Made by a program: the position numbers and the translations under genes. This document shows, piece by piece, positions 27,972 to 36,402 of a stretch of DNA of 64,000 nt (the stretch's first letter is position 1; each line of letters opens with the position of its first letter). The notes beneath the pieces are model-generated. The model ran no database searches, was not told the origin of the DNA, and was given only the letters and a program-made list of their open reading frames with translations. The stretch lies in NCBI RefSeq assembly GCF_000261365.1, contig NZ_AJVC01000003.1, positions 1 to 64,000 on the forward strand. The letters run 5' to 3'. The DNA comes from Herbaspirillum sp. GW103 (GTDB lineage Bacteria; Pseudomonadota; Gammaproteobacteria; Burkholderiales; Burkholderiaceae_D).

Positions 27972-28694
27972 CTAGGGCAGCGGACAAGTAGCGAGCAGGC
28001 GCGCCGCCTGCTGATGTGCCGCGCTGGCCGGATCGAAGCGCTCGGCATCGACCGCCAGGATCAGCGTGCCCTTTGGTGCGCCATCGATCCCGTGGATGGT
28101 CACCAGCTGTGGGCCATCGGGGACATCCTCGGGGGCGACCACTTTGGGGAGATAGCGCATCCAGACCGCCGACTCCGCAACCGCATCGTCTGCATCGGTC
28201 TCGTGGGCGTTGCCGATGCCGACCTCCAGGCTCGATACGGGCCACCACTGCACCAGGGCTTGCACCAGTCTGACCAGCGCATGTCGCTCTTCCAGGGGAG
28301 ATATCAACTGGCTTTGCAGCAACAGCTGGCAGGGCTGGCCGTATTGCCGCGTACACAGCGAATGCAGCAGGAATGCGCCTGCACTGCGTTCTTCTCCACT
28401 CCACAGGGCCAGCGGGCGAATGCCGTCGTCGGCACGCACAGCGTCCTCGGCATCGAAAACGGCAATGGCTGCAGTGGCGGGCTGACGGTGTGAGAAGGCG
28501 GGGACGCATGCCGGATCGGAGCAAGTGAAGGCGAGATCGTCTTCACTGTCGATCTCGGCGGCCGGTGCATACCAGCTTTCCACCGCAATGCCGTGGATGG
28601 CCAGCCAATCAAGCAGTGGAAGCAACTGGCGGAGGTGATCGGCCACGCCGGGCAGGGTGTTGTGCGTGGAGGGATAGTGCAATTCGATGTGCAT
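27972..28694 (-). CDS. Hypothetical protein, family not recognised
   Basis: This 240-residue soluble acidic protein starts at ATG 28694 (MHIELHYPSTHNTLPG). It has no signal peptide, membrane segment or motif I can name. Trp and acidic residues are frequent (LDWLAIHGIAVESWYAPAAEIDSEDDLAF). The overall pattern recalls polymorphic-toxin immunity proteins such as Imm52, but I cannot support that without a profile search and no toxin gene is nearby. The ribosome site is weak. Confidence 0.6.
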   Translation of the reverse strand: MHIELHYPSTHNTLPGVADHLRQLLPLLDWLAIHGIAVESWYAPAAEIDSEDDLAFTCSDPACVPAFSHRQPATAAIAVFDAEDAVRADDGIRPLALWSGEERSAGAFLLHSLCTRQYGQPCQLLLQSQLISPLEERHALVRLVQALVQWWPVSSLEVGIGNAHETDADDAVAESAVWMRYLPKVVAPEDVPDGPQLVTIHGIDGAPKGTLILAVDAERFDPASAAHQQAARLLATCPLP

Positions 28695-28868
28695 GAGCTT
28701 CAGCGGGAGCAGTTCGGGGGAGCCTGGTCGCCCGAATGGACAGGGTAACCGGGGTGAAGGCGCAATGATGCGGGATCGACGGGGCGGCGACGAAAGATGC
28801 GGCAAAATTCATTCGCAATCACAAACATTTTTGAAGGTTCAACGACGTACGCAAGGCACAGACAATAA

Positions 28869-28894
28869 AAAACGGGAGCCGCAGCTCCCGTTTT
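28869..28894 (-). terminator. Bidirectional terminator downstream of the DapA-family gene
   Basis: AAAACGGGAGC, loop CGCA, GCTCCCGTTTT: a perfect 11-bp stem with A-tract on one side and T-tract on the other. It ends the DapA-family transcript on the minus strand. Confidence 0.85.
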
Positions 28895-28938
28895 CAATCA
28901 CTCGACGGTTCCCCACCAAGCGGAGTTGGCCGACGACC

Positions 28939-29859
28939 TTATTTGCCCCAGCTCAGAACCATCGGATCCAGACGGCGCGCCACGCGCAGCAGGCCTTCGC
29001 GCACCTTGGGGTGCATCGGGGCTTGCGGATGGCGCAGCATGTCGGACTTGATCACGCCGCCTTCGAGCATCAGTGCCTTGCACGCCGCCAGGCCGCATTG
29101 ACGATTCTCGTAGTTGATCAGCGGCAGCCACTGCATGTAGAGCTCGGCAGCCTTTTCGGTGTCGCCGGCGAAATAGGCATCGACGATCTTGCGGATGCCA
29201 TCCGGATAACCGCCGCCGGTCATGGCACCGGTGGCACCGCCGTCCAGATCGGGGATCAGGGTGATGGCTTCTTCGCCATCCCAGGGGCCGACCACGGCGT
29301 CGCCGCCCAGTTCGATGAGCTCACGCAGCTTGGAGGCGGCACCGGCGGTCTCGATCTTGAAGTAGGAGACGTTCTCGATTTCCTTGGCCATGCGCGCCAG
29401 GAAGGGCGCCGACAGGGGCGTACCGGCCACCGGTGCATCCTGGATCATGATGGGGATATCGATGGCGTCCGAAACGCGTGCATAGAACTCATAGATCTGT
29501 TTTTCCGACACGCGGAAGGTGGCGCCATGATACGGCGGCATCACCATCACCATGGCCGCACCGGCATCTTGCGCCGCACGGCTGCGCTCGGCGCAGATCT
29601 GGCTGCCGAAGTGGGTGGTGGTAACGATCACCGGCACCCGACCAGCCACGTGCTTCAGAACGGTGTCCTGCACCAGCACGCGCTCGTCGTCGGAGAGCAC
29701 GAACTGCTCCGAGAAGTTGGCCAGGATGCAGATGCCGTTGGAGCCGGCATCGATCATGAAGTCGATGGCGCGCTTCTGGCCTTCCAGGTCCAGCTTGCCG
29801 TCCTGGTCGAAGATGGTCGGGGCGACCGGGAATACGCCGCGATAAAGGGGGGTGCTCAT
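28939..29859 (-). CDS. DapA/NAL-superfamily aldolase or dehydratase
   Basis: This 306-residue TIM barrel belongs to the dihydrodipicolinate synthase / N-acetylneuraminate lyase superfamily, class I enzymes that form a Schiff base. The Schiff-base Lys is in VSYFKIETAGA at about residue 169. GSNGICILANFSEQFVLSDDER near residue 40 is in the place of the GTTGE motif but reads ANFSE, which argues against a true DapA. Members with this kind of active site include 2-keto-3-deoxy sugar acid dehydratases. The gene is alone with a divergent LysR regulator, so it may be a sugar-acid catabolic enzyme. The substrate is unknown. Confidence 0.85.
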   Translation of the reverse strand: MSTPLYRGVFPVAPTIFDQDGKLDLEGQKRAIDFMIDAGSNGICILANFSEQFVLSDDERVLVQDTVLKHVAGRVPVIVTTTHFGSQICAERSRAAQDAGAAMVMVMPPYHGATFRVSEKQIYEFYARVSDAIDIPIMIQDAPVAGTPLSAPFLARMAKEIENVSYFKIETAGAASKLRELIELGGDAVVGPWDGEEAITLIPDLDGGATGAMTGGGYPDGIRKIVDAYFAGDTEKAAELYMQWLPLINYENRQCGLAACKALMLEGGVIKSDMLRHPQAPMHPKVREGLLRVARRLDPMVLSWGK

Positions 29860-29988
29860 GGGAGTCTCCGTCTTGGTTGTCGTGGGCCATCAGGCGATGG
29901 CGGTGTGCAATGGGGCTCAATATACGGGCGCGCCGATGGCCTGTATAGTGAAGACTTTCCATCATGTGATCGCTTTTTGGAATCACCC
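29860..29988. promoter_or_regulatory. Divergent control region of DapA-family and LysR genes
   Basis: 129 bases separate the two starts. ATCATGTGAT (29961-29970) is a short inverted repeat and TATAGT (29944-29949) a possible -10 box for lysR. I find no convincing -35 box. LysR regulators usually bind such divergent regions. Confidence 0.35.
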
Positions 29989-30939
29989 ATGAAACCCGCG
30001 CCCAGCCAGCAACGTCTCAACAGTCTCCTGTCCCGCCTGCGCATGAAGCAGCTGCAACTGCTCATCGCGCTGGACGAGCACCAATCGCTGCACAAGGCCT
30101 CCAGCGCCCTGGCCATGACCCAGTCGGCCGCCAGCAAATCGCTGGCCGAGCTCGAAGCGATGCTGGATGCGCAATTGTTTGAACGGACCCGATCCGGTCT
30201 CATTCCCAATCAGTTCGGTCATTGCGTCATCCGTTATGCGCGCCTGATGGCGACCGATCTCGGTTCGCTGTGCGAGGAGATGGCGCAGATCCGCTCCGGA
30301 CGCGGCGGGCGGCTGGCCATCGGGGCGGTCATGGGGGCCTTGCCGGAACTGGTGGTGCCGGCGGTAGATGCCTTGCAGCGGCGCCATCCGGAGCTCTCCA
30401 TCGATATTGTCGAGCAGACCAGCCGACAATTGCTGAGCCTGCTCGACGAAGGCCATCTCGATTTGCTGGTGGCGCGCGCCAGCGTCTCCGACAATCCCGG
30501 CAAGTATCACTATCAGCCCTTGTCGGAAGAACCGCTGTCGGTGGTGGTCTCGGGCGAACATCCGCGCCCGCGTGGCAGGCAGATGCGTCTGGCGGCGCTG
30601 GCGGGCTATCGCTGGGTGACCTATCCCAGCCACATGCCCCTGCATGCGGTGCTGGAGCGCGAAATGGACTTGGCCGGGGTCAGCATGCCGGGCAATGCCA
30701 TCTCTACCGCCTCGACCTTCGTGACGGTGGCCTTGTTGCAGCAGGGGACCGACATGGTTTCTATCCTGCCCACGGCGGTGGCCGAGATGTTCGTCAGGCG
30801 CGGCATGTTGCGTATCCTGCCGGTGAAGCTGCGTTCGATGTCGCAGACCATCGGCATCGTCACGCGCAAGGGCGGGCAGTTGTCCAGGGCGGGCGAAGCC
30901 TTCGTGGGCTTGTTGCGCCAAGAGGCCAGCGCCGTTTGA
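29989..30939 (+). CDS. LysR-family regulator, GbpR/CbbR-like
   Basis: This 316-residue LysR regulator has the HTH at about residues 15-75 (LRMKQLQLLIALDEHQSLHKASSALAMTQSAASKSLAELE) and a LysR substrate-binding domain. The pattern fits regulators of sugar or sugar-acid catabolism such as GbpR. The reading frame is open for about 1.3 kb upstream, but only the ATG at 29989 gives a LysR N terminus. Divergent orientation suggests that it controls the DapA-family gene. Confidence 0.9.
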   Translation: MKPAPSQQRLNSLLSRLRMKQLQLLIALDEHQSLHKASSALAMTQSAASKSLAELEAMLDAQLFERTRSGLIPNQFGHCVIRYARLMATDLGSLCEEMAQIRSGRGGRLAIGAVMGALPELVVPAVDALQRRHPELSIDIVEQTSRQLLSLLDEGHLDLLVARASVSDNPGKYHYQPLSEEPLSVVVSGEHPRPRGRQMRLAALAGYRWVTYPSHMPLHAVLEREMDLAGVSMPGNAISTASTFVTVALLQQGTDMVSILPTAVAEMFVRRGMLRILPVKLRSMSQTIGIVTRKGGQLSRAGEAFVGLLRQEASAV

Positions 30940-30943
30940 TCCG

Positions 30944-30965
30944 GCGCCCGGCCATGGCCGGGCGC
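30944..30965. repeat. Perfect 22-bp GC-rich palindrome after lysR
   Basis: Arms GCGCCCGGCC and GGCCGGGCGC flank a central AT. As RNA it would form a very stable hairpin directly after the lysR stop. No T-run follows, so it is not a classical terminator, but it could protect or end the mRNA. Confidence 0.5.
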
Positions 30966-31194
30966 GGCGGATGCTGCCGCGGTCTTCCTGCCTGTCTCTC
31001 TTTCCTCACTGTTAAGCACAAAGCTTCACTTGCGCCGCTCAGCCGGCAGCAGGCCTGCTCCGTTCGCCCTTGCCCGATGACCGTGGCCGGACGCTGACCC
31101 GCCGCAAAGCGCCAAGGGACGGAGCTTGGCGGCCGAAGTGAAAGGATCTTCACCTCATCCATGCAAAAAATTTGAGCTAGCATTTTTGGTGTAA

Positions 31195-31213
31195 TGGTAT
31201 AGTGATTATACCA
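31195..31213. promoter_or_regulatory. Candidate GntR (FadR/NanR-type) operator
   Basis: TGGTATA-N5-TATACCA is a perfect 7-bp inverted repeat. GGTATA half-sites are known for NanR, and related TGGTATACCA boxes for UxuR/ExuR, which belong to the same FCD branch of GntR regulators as the gene at 36403. TATAGT (31198-31203) inside the repeat could be the -10 box. Repression of the operon from here is inferred. Confidence 0.5.
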
Positions 31214-31391
31214 GTTGGTCTTCTCCGGCTTGATCTGTGCGTTGCCTTCTGGAAAAACAACGAAATAACAAAGAAACAACCAAGGCAGCCAGGCGACCGC
31301 AAGGCGCACAGCCCCCGCGTCCCTGGCCAAACCCGTAGAGGTTGTCGTTGATCAGGCACAGCCTCTGAACCCGACAGGAGACAAGACAACA

Positions 31392-32729
31392 ATGGAGACG
31401 CCCCAAAGCGCCGTCGAAAGATCGGCCATCCGCAAGGTCGCAATGCGGCTAGTGCCCTTCGTGGGCCTGATGTTTTTCATCAATTTTCTGGATCGCACGG
31501 CGATTTCCTTCGCCGGCCCCAATGGCATGAGCCGTGATCTGGCCCTGACCGCCGCCCAGTTCGGGTTTGCGGCCGGGGTCTTCTTCATCGGTTATGTGCT
31601 GCTCGAAATCCCCAGCAACCTGGCCCTGCACAAGTACGGCGCGCGCCGCTGGCTGGCACGCATCATGGTCACCTGGGGCATCGTGGCGTTGCTGTTTACC
31701 TGGGTCAGCAGCGTGGAGGGGCTGTATGTGCTGCGCTTCCTGCTGGGTGTGGCCGAGGCCGGGTTCTTCCCGGGAGCCATTCTCTACTTGAGCCTGTGGG
31801 TGCCGGCCAGGCATCGCAGCCATATCCTGGCCTTGTTCTATCTGGCCCAGCCGCTGACCATCGTCATCGGCGCGCCGATGGCCGCGCTGCTCATCGAGGC
31901 ACATGGCCTGTTCGGGCTGGAAGGCTGGCGCGTGATGTTCGCCGGGGTGGCACTGCCGGCCATCGCGGTGGGCGTGATGGCCTGGTTCTATCTGGCCGAC
32001 CGGCCCGCCGATGCCAAATGGCTCGACGAGGCCGAGCGCAAGTGGCTCACGGCCGCCCTGCAAGCCGAACAGGGCAACAAGCGTGTCGAGCACGTAGCCC
32101 ATGCGGGCGCGGCACTGAAGAATCCGCGCGTGTGGCTGCTGGCCCTGGTGTACTTCGGATTGATCTATGGCCTGTATGCCCTGGCTTTCTTCCTGCCGAC
32201 CATCATCGGTGGTTTCGAGGCGCAATTCGGCAGCAAATTCAATGTGTTCCAGAAGGGGCTGATCACCGCCATTCCCTACCTGCCGGCGGCCATCGCCCTG
32301 TTCCTGTGGAGCCGTGACGCCACCCGGCGCGGCGTGCGCAGCTGGCACGTGGGCCTGCCCGCCTTGCTGGGCGCCATCAGCATCCCGGCGGCACTTTACA
32401 TGCAGAGCCCGGCCACCACGGTGCTGGCCATCACGGTGACCGCCTGCGCCATCTTCTCGGCCCTGCCGACCTTCTGGTCGATTCCGGCACGTTTCCTCTC
32501 GGGAGCGGCCGCGGCCGCAGGGATTGCACTGATCAACACGGTGGGCAACGCGGCCGGCTTCATGGCGCCCTTCATCACCGGGGCGATCAAGGATGCCACC
32601 GGCAGCTACCAGGCGCCGATGTTCGTGGTGGGTGCGCTCATGGCGGTGTCGGCGGCGGTGATCTTCGCCATCGGCGCCGGTGCCCGTGAAGAGGCCGCCG
32701 AACTGCAGGCACGCGTGATTGCCGAGTGA
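31392..32729 (+). CDS. MFS transporter, ACS family, probably an acid-sugar carrier
   Basis: This 445-residue protein has 12 predicted membrane helices. NFLDRTAISFAGPNGMSRDLALTAAQFGFAAGVFFIGYVLLEIPSNL is typical of the tartrate/phthalate/hexuronate branch of the anion:cation symporters. The N-terminal Asp-Arg pair (LDRTAI) and the helix-2 loop (LALHKYGARRWLARIM) are both present. GGAG lies 12 nt before the ATG, a long spacing. The apnO-like gene begins 104 bases later on the same strand. Import of D-apionate or a related branched acid sugar is inferred from the operon. Confidence 0.88.
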   Translation: METPQSAVERSAIRKVAMRLVPFVGLMFFINFLDRTAISFAGPNGMSRDLALTAAQFGFAAGVFFIGYVLLEIPSNLALHKYGARRWLARIMVTWGIVALLFTWVSSVEGLYVLRFLLGVAEAGFFPGAILYLSLWVPARHRSHILALFYLAQPLTIVIGAPMAALLIEAHGLFGLEGWRVMFAGVALPAIAVGVMAWFYLADRPADAKWLDEAERKWLTAALQAEQGNKRVEHVAHAGAALKNPRVWLLALVYFGLIYGLYALAFFLPTIIGGFEAQFGSKFNVFQKGLITAIPYLPAAIALFLWSRDATRRGVRSWHVGLPALLGAISIPAALYMQSPATTVLAITVTACAIFSALPTFWSIPARFLSGAAAAAGIALINTVGNAAGFMAPFITGAIKDATGSYQAPMFVVGALMAVSAAVIFAIGAGAREEAAELQARVIAE

Positions 32730-32786
32730 AGGCAATCCATGGCCAGTGGCATGGGCTCAACGCCGCGCTGGCCAGCAAGCAATGAA

Positions 32787-32807
32787 CCCGCTCACCGCGT
32801 GAGCGGG
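32787..32807 (+). other. Intra-operon hairpin before apnO
   Basis: CCCGCTCAC, loop CGC, GTGAGCGGG is a perfect 9-bp stem ending 26 nt before the apnO start. No T-run follows. It could stabilise the downstream mRNA or reduce read-through between the carrier and the enzymes. Confidence 0.5.
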
Positions 32808-32833
32808 CCGGTAACGATGACAGGAGAAATCAC

Positions 32834-33664
32834 ATGAAGGAAAAAATTGCACTCTTCGGCGCAGGCGGCAAGATGGGCGTTCGCCTGGCGAAGAATCTGA
32901 AGAAATCCGACTACCGCGTGGCGCACGTGGAAGTCAGTCCGGCCGGCCAGCAGCGCCTGCGCGAGGAAGTCGGCGTGGAGTGCATCAGCATCGATGCCGC
33001 GCTGGACAATGTGGACGTGGTCATCCTGGCCGTGCCCGATACCCTGATCGGCAAGATCGCCGCCGAGATCTCCCCCAAGCTGCGCGCCGGGGTGATGGTG
33101 ATGACCCTGGACGCGGCCGCGCCCTTCGCCGGCCACCTGCCGGATCGTCCGGACCTGGTCTACTTCGTGGCCCACCCCTGCCATCCGCCCATTTTCAATG
33201 ACGAGACCACGAGCGAAGGCCGTCGTGACTTCTTCGGCGGCGGTGCGGCCCGACAATCGATCACCAGCGCCCTGATGCAGGGGCCCGAGTCGGCCTTTGA
33301 CCTGGGGGAGGACGTGGCCAAGGTCATCTACCAGCCCATCCTGCGCAGCTATCGTCTGACGGTGGAGCAGATGGCGATCCTGGAGCCGGGCCTGTCGGAA
33401 ACCGTCTGTGCCACCTTGCTCTACGCGATGAAGCAAGCCATGGACGAGACGGTACGCCGTGGCGTGCCGGAAGAGGCGGCGCGTGATTTCCTGCTGGGCC
33501 ACATGAACATCCTCGGGGCGGTGATCTTCAAGGAGATCCCGGGGGCGTTTTCGGACGCCTGCAACAAGGCCATCCAGAACGGCTTGCCGCGTCTCTTGCG
33601 CGACGATTGGCTCAAGGTCTTCGACCACGACGAGATCGCGGAGAGCATCCGCCGCATCACCTGA
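32834..33664 (+). CDS. apnO: ApnO-like D-apionate oxidoisomerase (NAD-dependent)
   Basis: This 276-residue protein has an N-terminal Rossmann fold (KIALFGAGGKMGVRLAKNL) and a C-terminal domain like that of phosphogluconate dehydrogenases. Conserved stretches include YFVAHPCHPPIFNDE and HMNILGAVIFKEIPGAFSDACNKAI. Proteins of this type beside a RuBisCO-like protein and a DUF1537 kinase were assigned as ApnO, which oxidises and rearranges D-apionate to 3-oxo-isoapionate. AGGAGA lies 7 nt before the ATG and the RuBisCO-like gene starts 12 nt after the stop. The assignment rests on gene context and remembered family features, not on a search. Confidence 0.75.
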   Translation: MKEKIALFGAGGKMGVRLAKNLKKSDYRVAHVEVSPAGQQRLREEVGVECISIDAALDNVDVVILAVPDTLIGKIAAEISPKLRAGVMVMTLDAAAPFAGHLPDRPDLVYFVAHPCHPPIFNDETTSEGRRDFFGGGAARQSITSALMQGPESAFDLGEDVAKVIYQPILRSYRLTVEQMAILEPGLSETVCATLLYAMKQAMDETVRRGVPEEAARDFLLGHMNILGAVIFKEIPGAFSDACNKAIQNGLPRLLRDDWLKVFDHDEIAESIRRIT

Positions 33665-33676
33665 CCAGGAGCGCGC

Positions 33677-34921
33677 ATGGAACGCATCTACGCCAGCTAC
33701 TGGCTGGAAACCGGCGATGATCCGGCCCGCGCGGCCGAGGTCATCGCAGGCGAACAATCCAGCGGCACCTTCGTGGCGCTGGCCACCGAAACGCCCGCAT
33801 TGAAGGAGCGCTCCGGGGCGCGGGTGGAAAAGCTGGAGATCCTCGGCCACAGCACCACGCCCAGCCTGCCCGGCGGTATGCCCGCCGCGCGCTATACGCA
33901 ATGCCGGCTGGAACTGTCATGGCCCCTGGAAAACACTGGTGCCTCGCTGCCCAACCTGATGTCCACGGTGGCCGGCAACCTGTTCGAACTACGCCAGGTC
34001 TCGGGCCTGCGGCTGACCGACCTGCGCCTGCCGCGCGCCTTCGTGCAAGCCTATCCTGGCCCCGCCTTCGGCATCGCCGGCACGCGCAAGCTCACGGGCG
34101 TGACGCACGGGCCGCTGATGGGCACCATCATCAAGCCCAGCATCGGGCTGTCGGTGGAGGAGACGGTACAGCAGGTGCGTGAACTGGTGGCCGGTGGTAT
34201 CGACTTCATCAAGGATGATGAATTGCAGGCCGATGGTGGCCGCTGTCCCTTCGATGAACGGGTGCGGGCGGTGATGCGGGTGGTCAATGAGCATGCCGAG
34301 CGCACCGGCAAGAAGGTGATGGTGGCCTTCAACCTGACCGGCGATCTCGACCAGATGCGCCGTCGTCACGACCTGGTGCTGGCCGAGGGGGGAAGCTGCG
34401 TGATGGCGGTCTTGAATTCCATCGGCCTGGTCGGTCTGCAGGAACTGCGCCGCCATGCGCAGTTGCCGATCCACGCGCATCGTGCCGGTTGGGGCTATCT
34501 CACGCGCAGCCCGCAACTGGGCTGGGACTACGCGCCATGGCAGCAGCTGTGGCGCCTGGCCGGGGCCGATCACATGCACGTCAACGGCTTGCGCAACAAG
34601 TTCAGCGAGCCCGATGAGAGCGTGGTGGCCGCCGCGCGTTCGGTCCTGCAACCGGTGGTGCCGGGTGCCGAGATGGTCAGCACCATGCCGGTCTTCAGTT
34701 CCGGCCAGACCGGTCTGCAGGCCGCCGATACCTATGCGGCCATTGGTTGTGCCGACTTGATCCACACGGCTGGCGGCGGCATCTTCGGTCATCCGCAGGG
34801 AGTGGCCGCCGGTGTGCAGGCGCTGCGCGAAGCCTGGGTGGCTGCCATCGAAGGCCTGCCGCTGGCCCAGCATGCCCAACGACATCCGGCCTTGCAGGCG
34901 GCGCTGGGGTTCTGGAAATGA
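33677..34921 (+). CDS. RuBisCO-like protein, 3-oxo-isoapionate-4-phosphate cleaving enzyme (OiaT or OiaX)
   Basis: This 414-residue form IV RuBisCO homologue keeps the metal-binding carbamate site: GIDFIKDDE with Lys179, Asp181 and Glu182. Lys153 in GTIIKPSIGL matches the first catalytic Lys, and GGGIFGHPQG is the phosphate-binding loop. The protein is shorter than true RuBisCO large subunits (about 475), and no small subunit or phosphoribulokinase gene is nearby. Known RuBisCO-like enzymes in such operons are OiaX (decarboxylase giving L-erythrulose 1-phosphate) and OiaT (transcarboxylase/hydrolase giving glycolate and 3-phosphoglycerate). The lack of an erythrulose-phosphate isomerase gene slightly favours OiaT. 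It overlaps the kinase gene by 4 nt. Confidence 0.82.
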   Translation: MERIYASYWLETGDDPARAAEVIAGEQSSGTFVALATETPALKERSGARVEKLEILGHSTTPSLPGGMPAARYTQCRLELSWPLENTGASLPNLMSTVAGNLFELRQVSGLRLTDLRLPRAFVQAYPGPAFGIAGTRKLTGVTHGPLMGTIIKPSIGLSVEETVQQVRELVAGGIDFIKDDELQADGGRCPFDERVRAVMRVVNEHAERTGKKVMVAFNLTGDLDQMRRRHDLVLAEGGSCVMAVLNSIGLVGLQELRRHAQLPIHAHRAGWGYLTRSPQLGWDYAPWQQLWRLAGADHMHVNGLRNKFSEPDESVVAAARSVLQPVVPGAEMVSTMPVFSSGQTGLQAADTYAAIGCADLIHTAGGGIFGHPQGVAAGVQALREAWVAAIEGLPLAQHAQRHPALQAALGFWK

Positions 34922-36306
34922 GTCTGCTGCCCGATCACGACGGTCTGCCGCCGGGTTTGCTGCTGGCCTATTACGGTGACGACTTCACCGGCTCCACTGA
35001 CGCCATGGAAGTCATGAGCGCCGCCGGGCTGTCTACCGTGCTGTTGCTGCGCACGCCCGACGCGGCGCTGCTGGCGCGCTTTCCCGAGGTGCGCTGCATC
35101 GGTATCGCCGGGGCCTCGCGGGGGCGTTCGCCGCAATGGATGGACGATCACCTGCCCGCGCCCTTTGCAGCGCTGGCCTCGCTGCGCGCGCCGCTGATGC
35201 AATACAAGGTGTGCTCCACCTTCGACTCTTCGCCCGCTACCGGCTCCATCGGTCGTGCCATCGACCTGGGCGTACGCCATATGCGCGGCGACTTTTCGCC
35301 CATGATCGTGGGGGCGCCGCGGCTCAAGCGCTATCAGGTGTTCGGCAATCTGTTCGCCGCTGTCGACGGCGAAGCTCATCGGCTGGACCGGCATCCGACC
35401 ATGGCGCGCCATCCGGTCACCCCCATGGACGAGGCCGATCTGCGCCGCCATCTGCGCCGCCAGACGGCGCGCCGCATCGAACTGGTGGACATGCTGCAAT
35501 TGCGCGACGGCGCCGAAGTCGCCCATACGCGGCTGCCCTCACTGCGTGGCCAGGATGTGCCGGTGGTGATGATCGATGTTCTGGATGACGAGACCCTGCG
35601 CGAAGCCGGTCGACTGGTCTGGGAAGGGCGCGGGGAGGGCGTTTTCAGTGCCTCTTCCTCGGGGCTGCAATATGCGCTCACGGCGTATTGGCGTACGCGC
35701 GGCTGGATCGCTGCCCAGCCTGCATTGCCGCAGGCCGGGCCGGTGCCGGTGATCGCGGCGGTCAGCGGCAGTTGCTCGCCGGTGACGGCGGGGCAGATCG
35801 GCTGGGCGCGCGAACACGGTTTCGTATGCCTGCGCATGGATTTGCCGGCGGTGTTGTCGCAGACCACACGCGAGGCGGAACTGGCACGGCTGGTCAGCTC
35901 GGCCGTGGCGGCGCTGCGGGACGGGCGCAGCCCGTTGGTGTTTTCGGCAGAAGGGCCGGACGATCCGTGCGTCACCGGCTTTGATGCCATCGCCGCCGCA
36001 GCCGGACTGGCGCGGGCGGAGGCGGCGCAGCAGCTTGGCCTGGCGCTGGCTGCGACCATGCGCCGCTTGCTGGAGGCGATTCCCTTGCAACGCATCGCCA
36101 TCGCTGGGGGGGACAGCTCGGGCGAAGTGGCCAGCGCGCTGGACATCACGGCGCTGTCGGTCTGCGCCGGACTGGCGCCGGGCGCGCCCTTGTGCCGGGC
36201 GTGGTCGGATCATCCCGGACGCGATGGACTGGAGCTGGTGCTCAAGGGCGGGCAGGTCGGCGCGCGCAGTTTCTTCGGCGATGTGCTGGAGGGGCGCTGC
36301 CACTGA
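34918..36306 (+). CDS. oiaK: OiaK-like 3-oxo-isoapionate kinase (four-carbon acid sugar kinase family, DUF1537)
   Basis: This 462-residue kinase has the DUF1537 N-terminal motif YYGDDFTGSTDAMEVMSAAGL and KVCSTFDSSPATGSIGRA, and a C-terminal nucleotide-binding domain with AIAGGDSSGEVASALDI and LVLKGGQVGARSFFGDVL. The family phosphorylates four-carbon and branched acid sugars. Next to apnO and a RuBisCO-like gene, the expected step is ATP-dependent 4-phosphorylation of 3-oxo-isoapionate. The ATG overlaps the previous stop (ATGA), so the kinase and RuBisCO-like protein are translationally coupled. An earlier in-frame ATG would lie inside the RuBisCO-like gene and add no family sequence. Confidence 0.82.
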   Translation: MSLLPDHDGLPPGLLLAYYGDDFTGSTDAMEVMSAAGLSTVLLLRTPDAALLARFPEVRCIGIAGASRGRSPQWMDDHLPAPFAALASLRAPLMQYKVCSTFDSSPATGSIGRAIDLGVRHMRGDFSPMIVGAPRLKRYQVFGNLFAAVDGEAHRLDRHPTMARHPVTPMDEADLRRHLRRQTARRIELVDMLQLRDGAEVAHTRLPSLRGQDVPVVMIDVLDDETLREAGRLVWEGRGEGVFSASSSGLQYALTAYWRTRGWIAAQPALPQAGPVPVIAAVSGSCSPVTAGQIGWAREHGFVCLRMDLPAVLSQTTREAELARLVSSAVAALRDGRSPLVFSAEGPDDPCVTGFDAIAAAAGLARAEAAQQLGLALAATMRRLLEAIPLQRIAIAGGDSSGEVASALDITALSVCAGLAPGAPLCRAWSDHPGRDGLELVLKGGQVGARSFFGDVLEGRCH

Positions 36307-36402
36307 AATCCGGGCTCGGGCTGGTGGCCGCAATCACAGTCCTGGCGCGGGATTGTGGTAGAGTGCGCGTCCAACGAAACCTACAATTGAGACAGCCCAG
36401 CC

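Larger units (their letters stand above)
30940..31391. other. 452-bp intergenic region before the D-apionate-type operon
   Basis: No gene is supported. It begins with a 22-bp perfect GC palindrome (30944-30965) just after lysR and holds a GGTATA-type palindrome (31195-31213) upstream of the transporter. The stretch from about 31150 to 31215 is AT-rich, which suggests the operon promoter lies there and leaves a 5' leader of about 170-180 nt. Confidence 0.5.

Noticed and set aside
28939-29859. Dihydrodipicolinate synthase of lysine synthesis (dapA)
   Set aside because: The substrate loop reads ANFSE instead of the usual GTTGE type and the gene pairs with a LysR regulator, as catabolic relatives do.
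28687-30939. A 750-codon plus-strand frame that looks like a fusion ending in a LysR protein
   Set aside because: The first two thirds are antisense to the DapA-family gene and have no protein-like character. LysR begins at ATG 29989.
33677-34921. A true RuBisCO large subunit and CO2 fixation
   Set aside because: The protein is too short, has no small-subunit or phosphoribulokinase gene nearby, and sits with acid-sugar kinase and oxidoisomerase genes.
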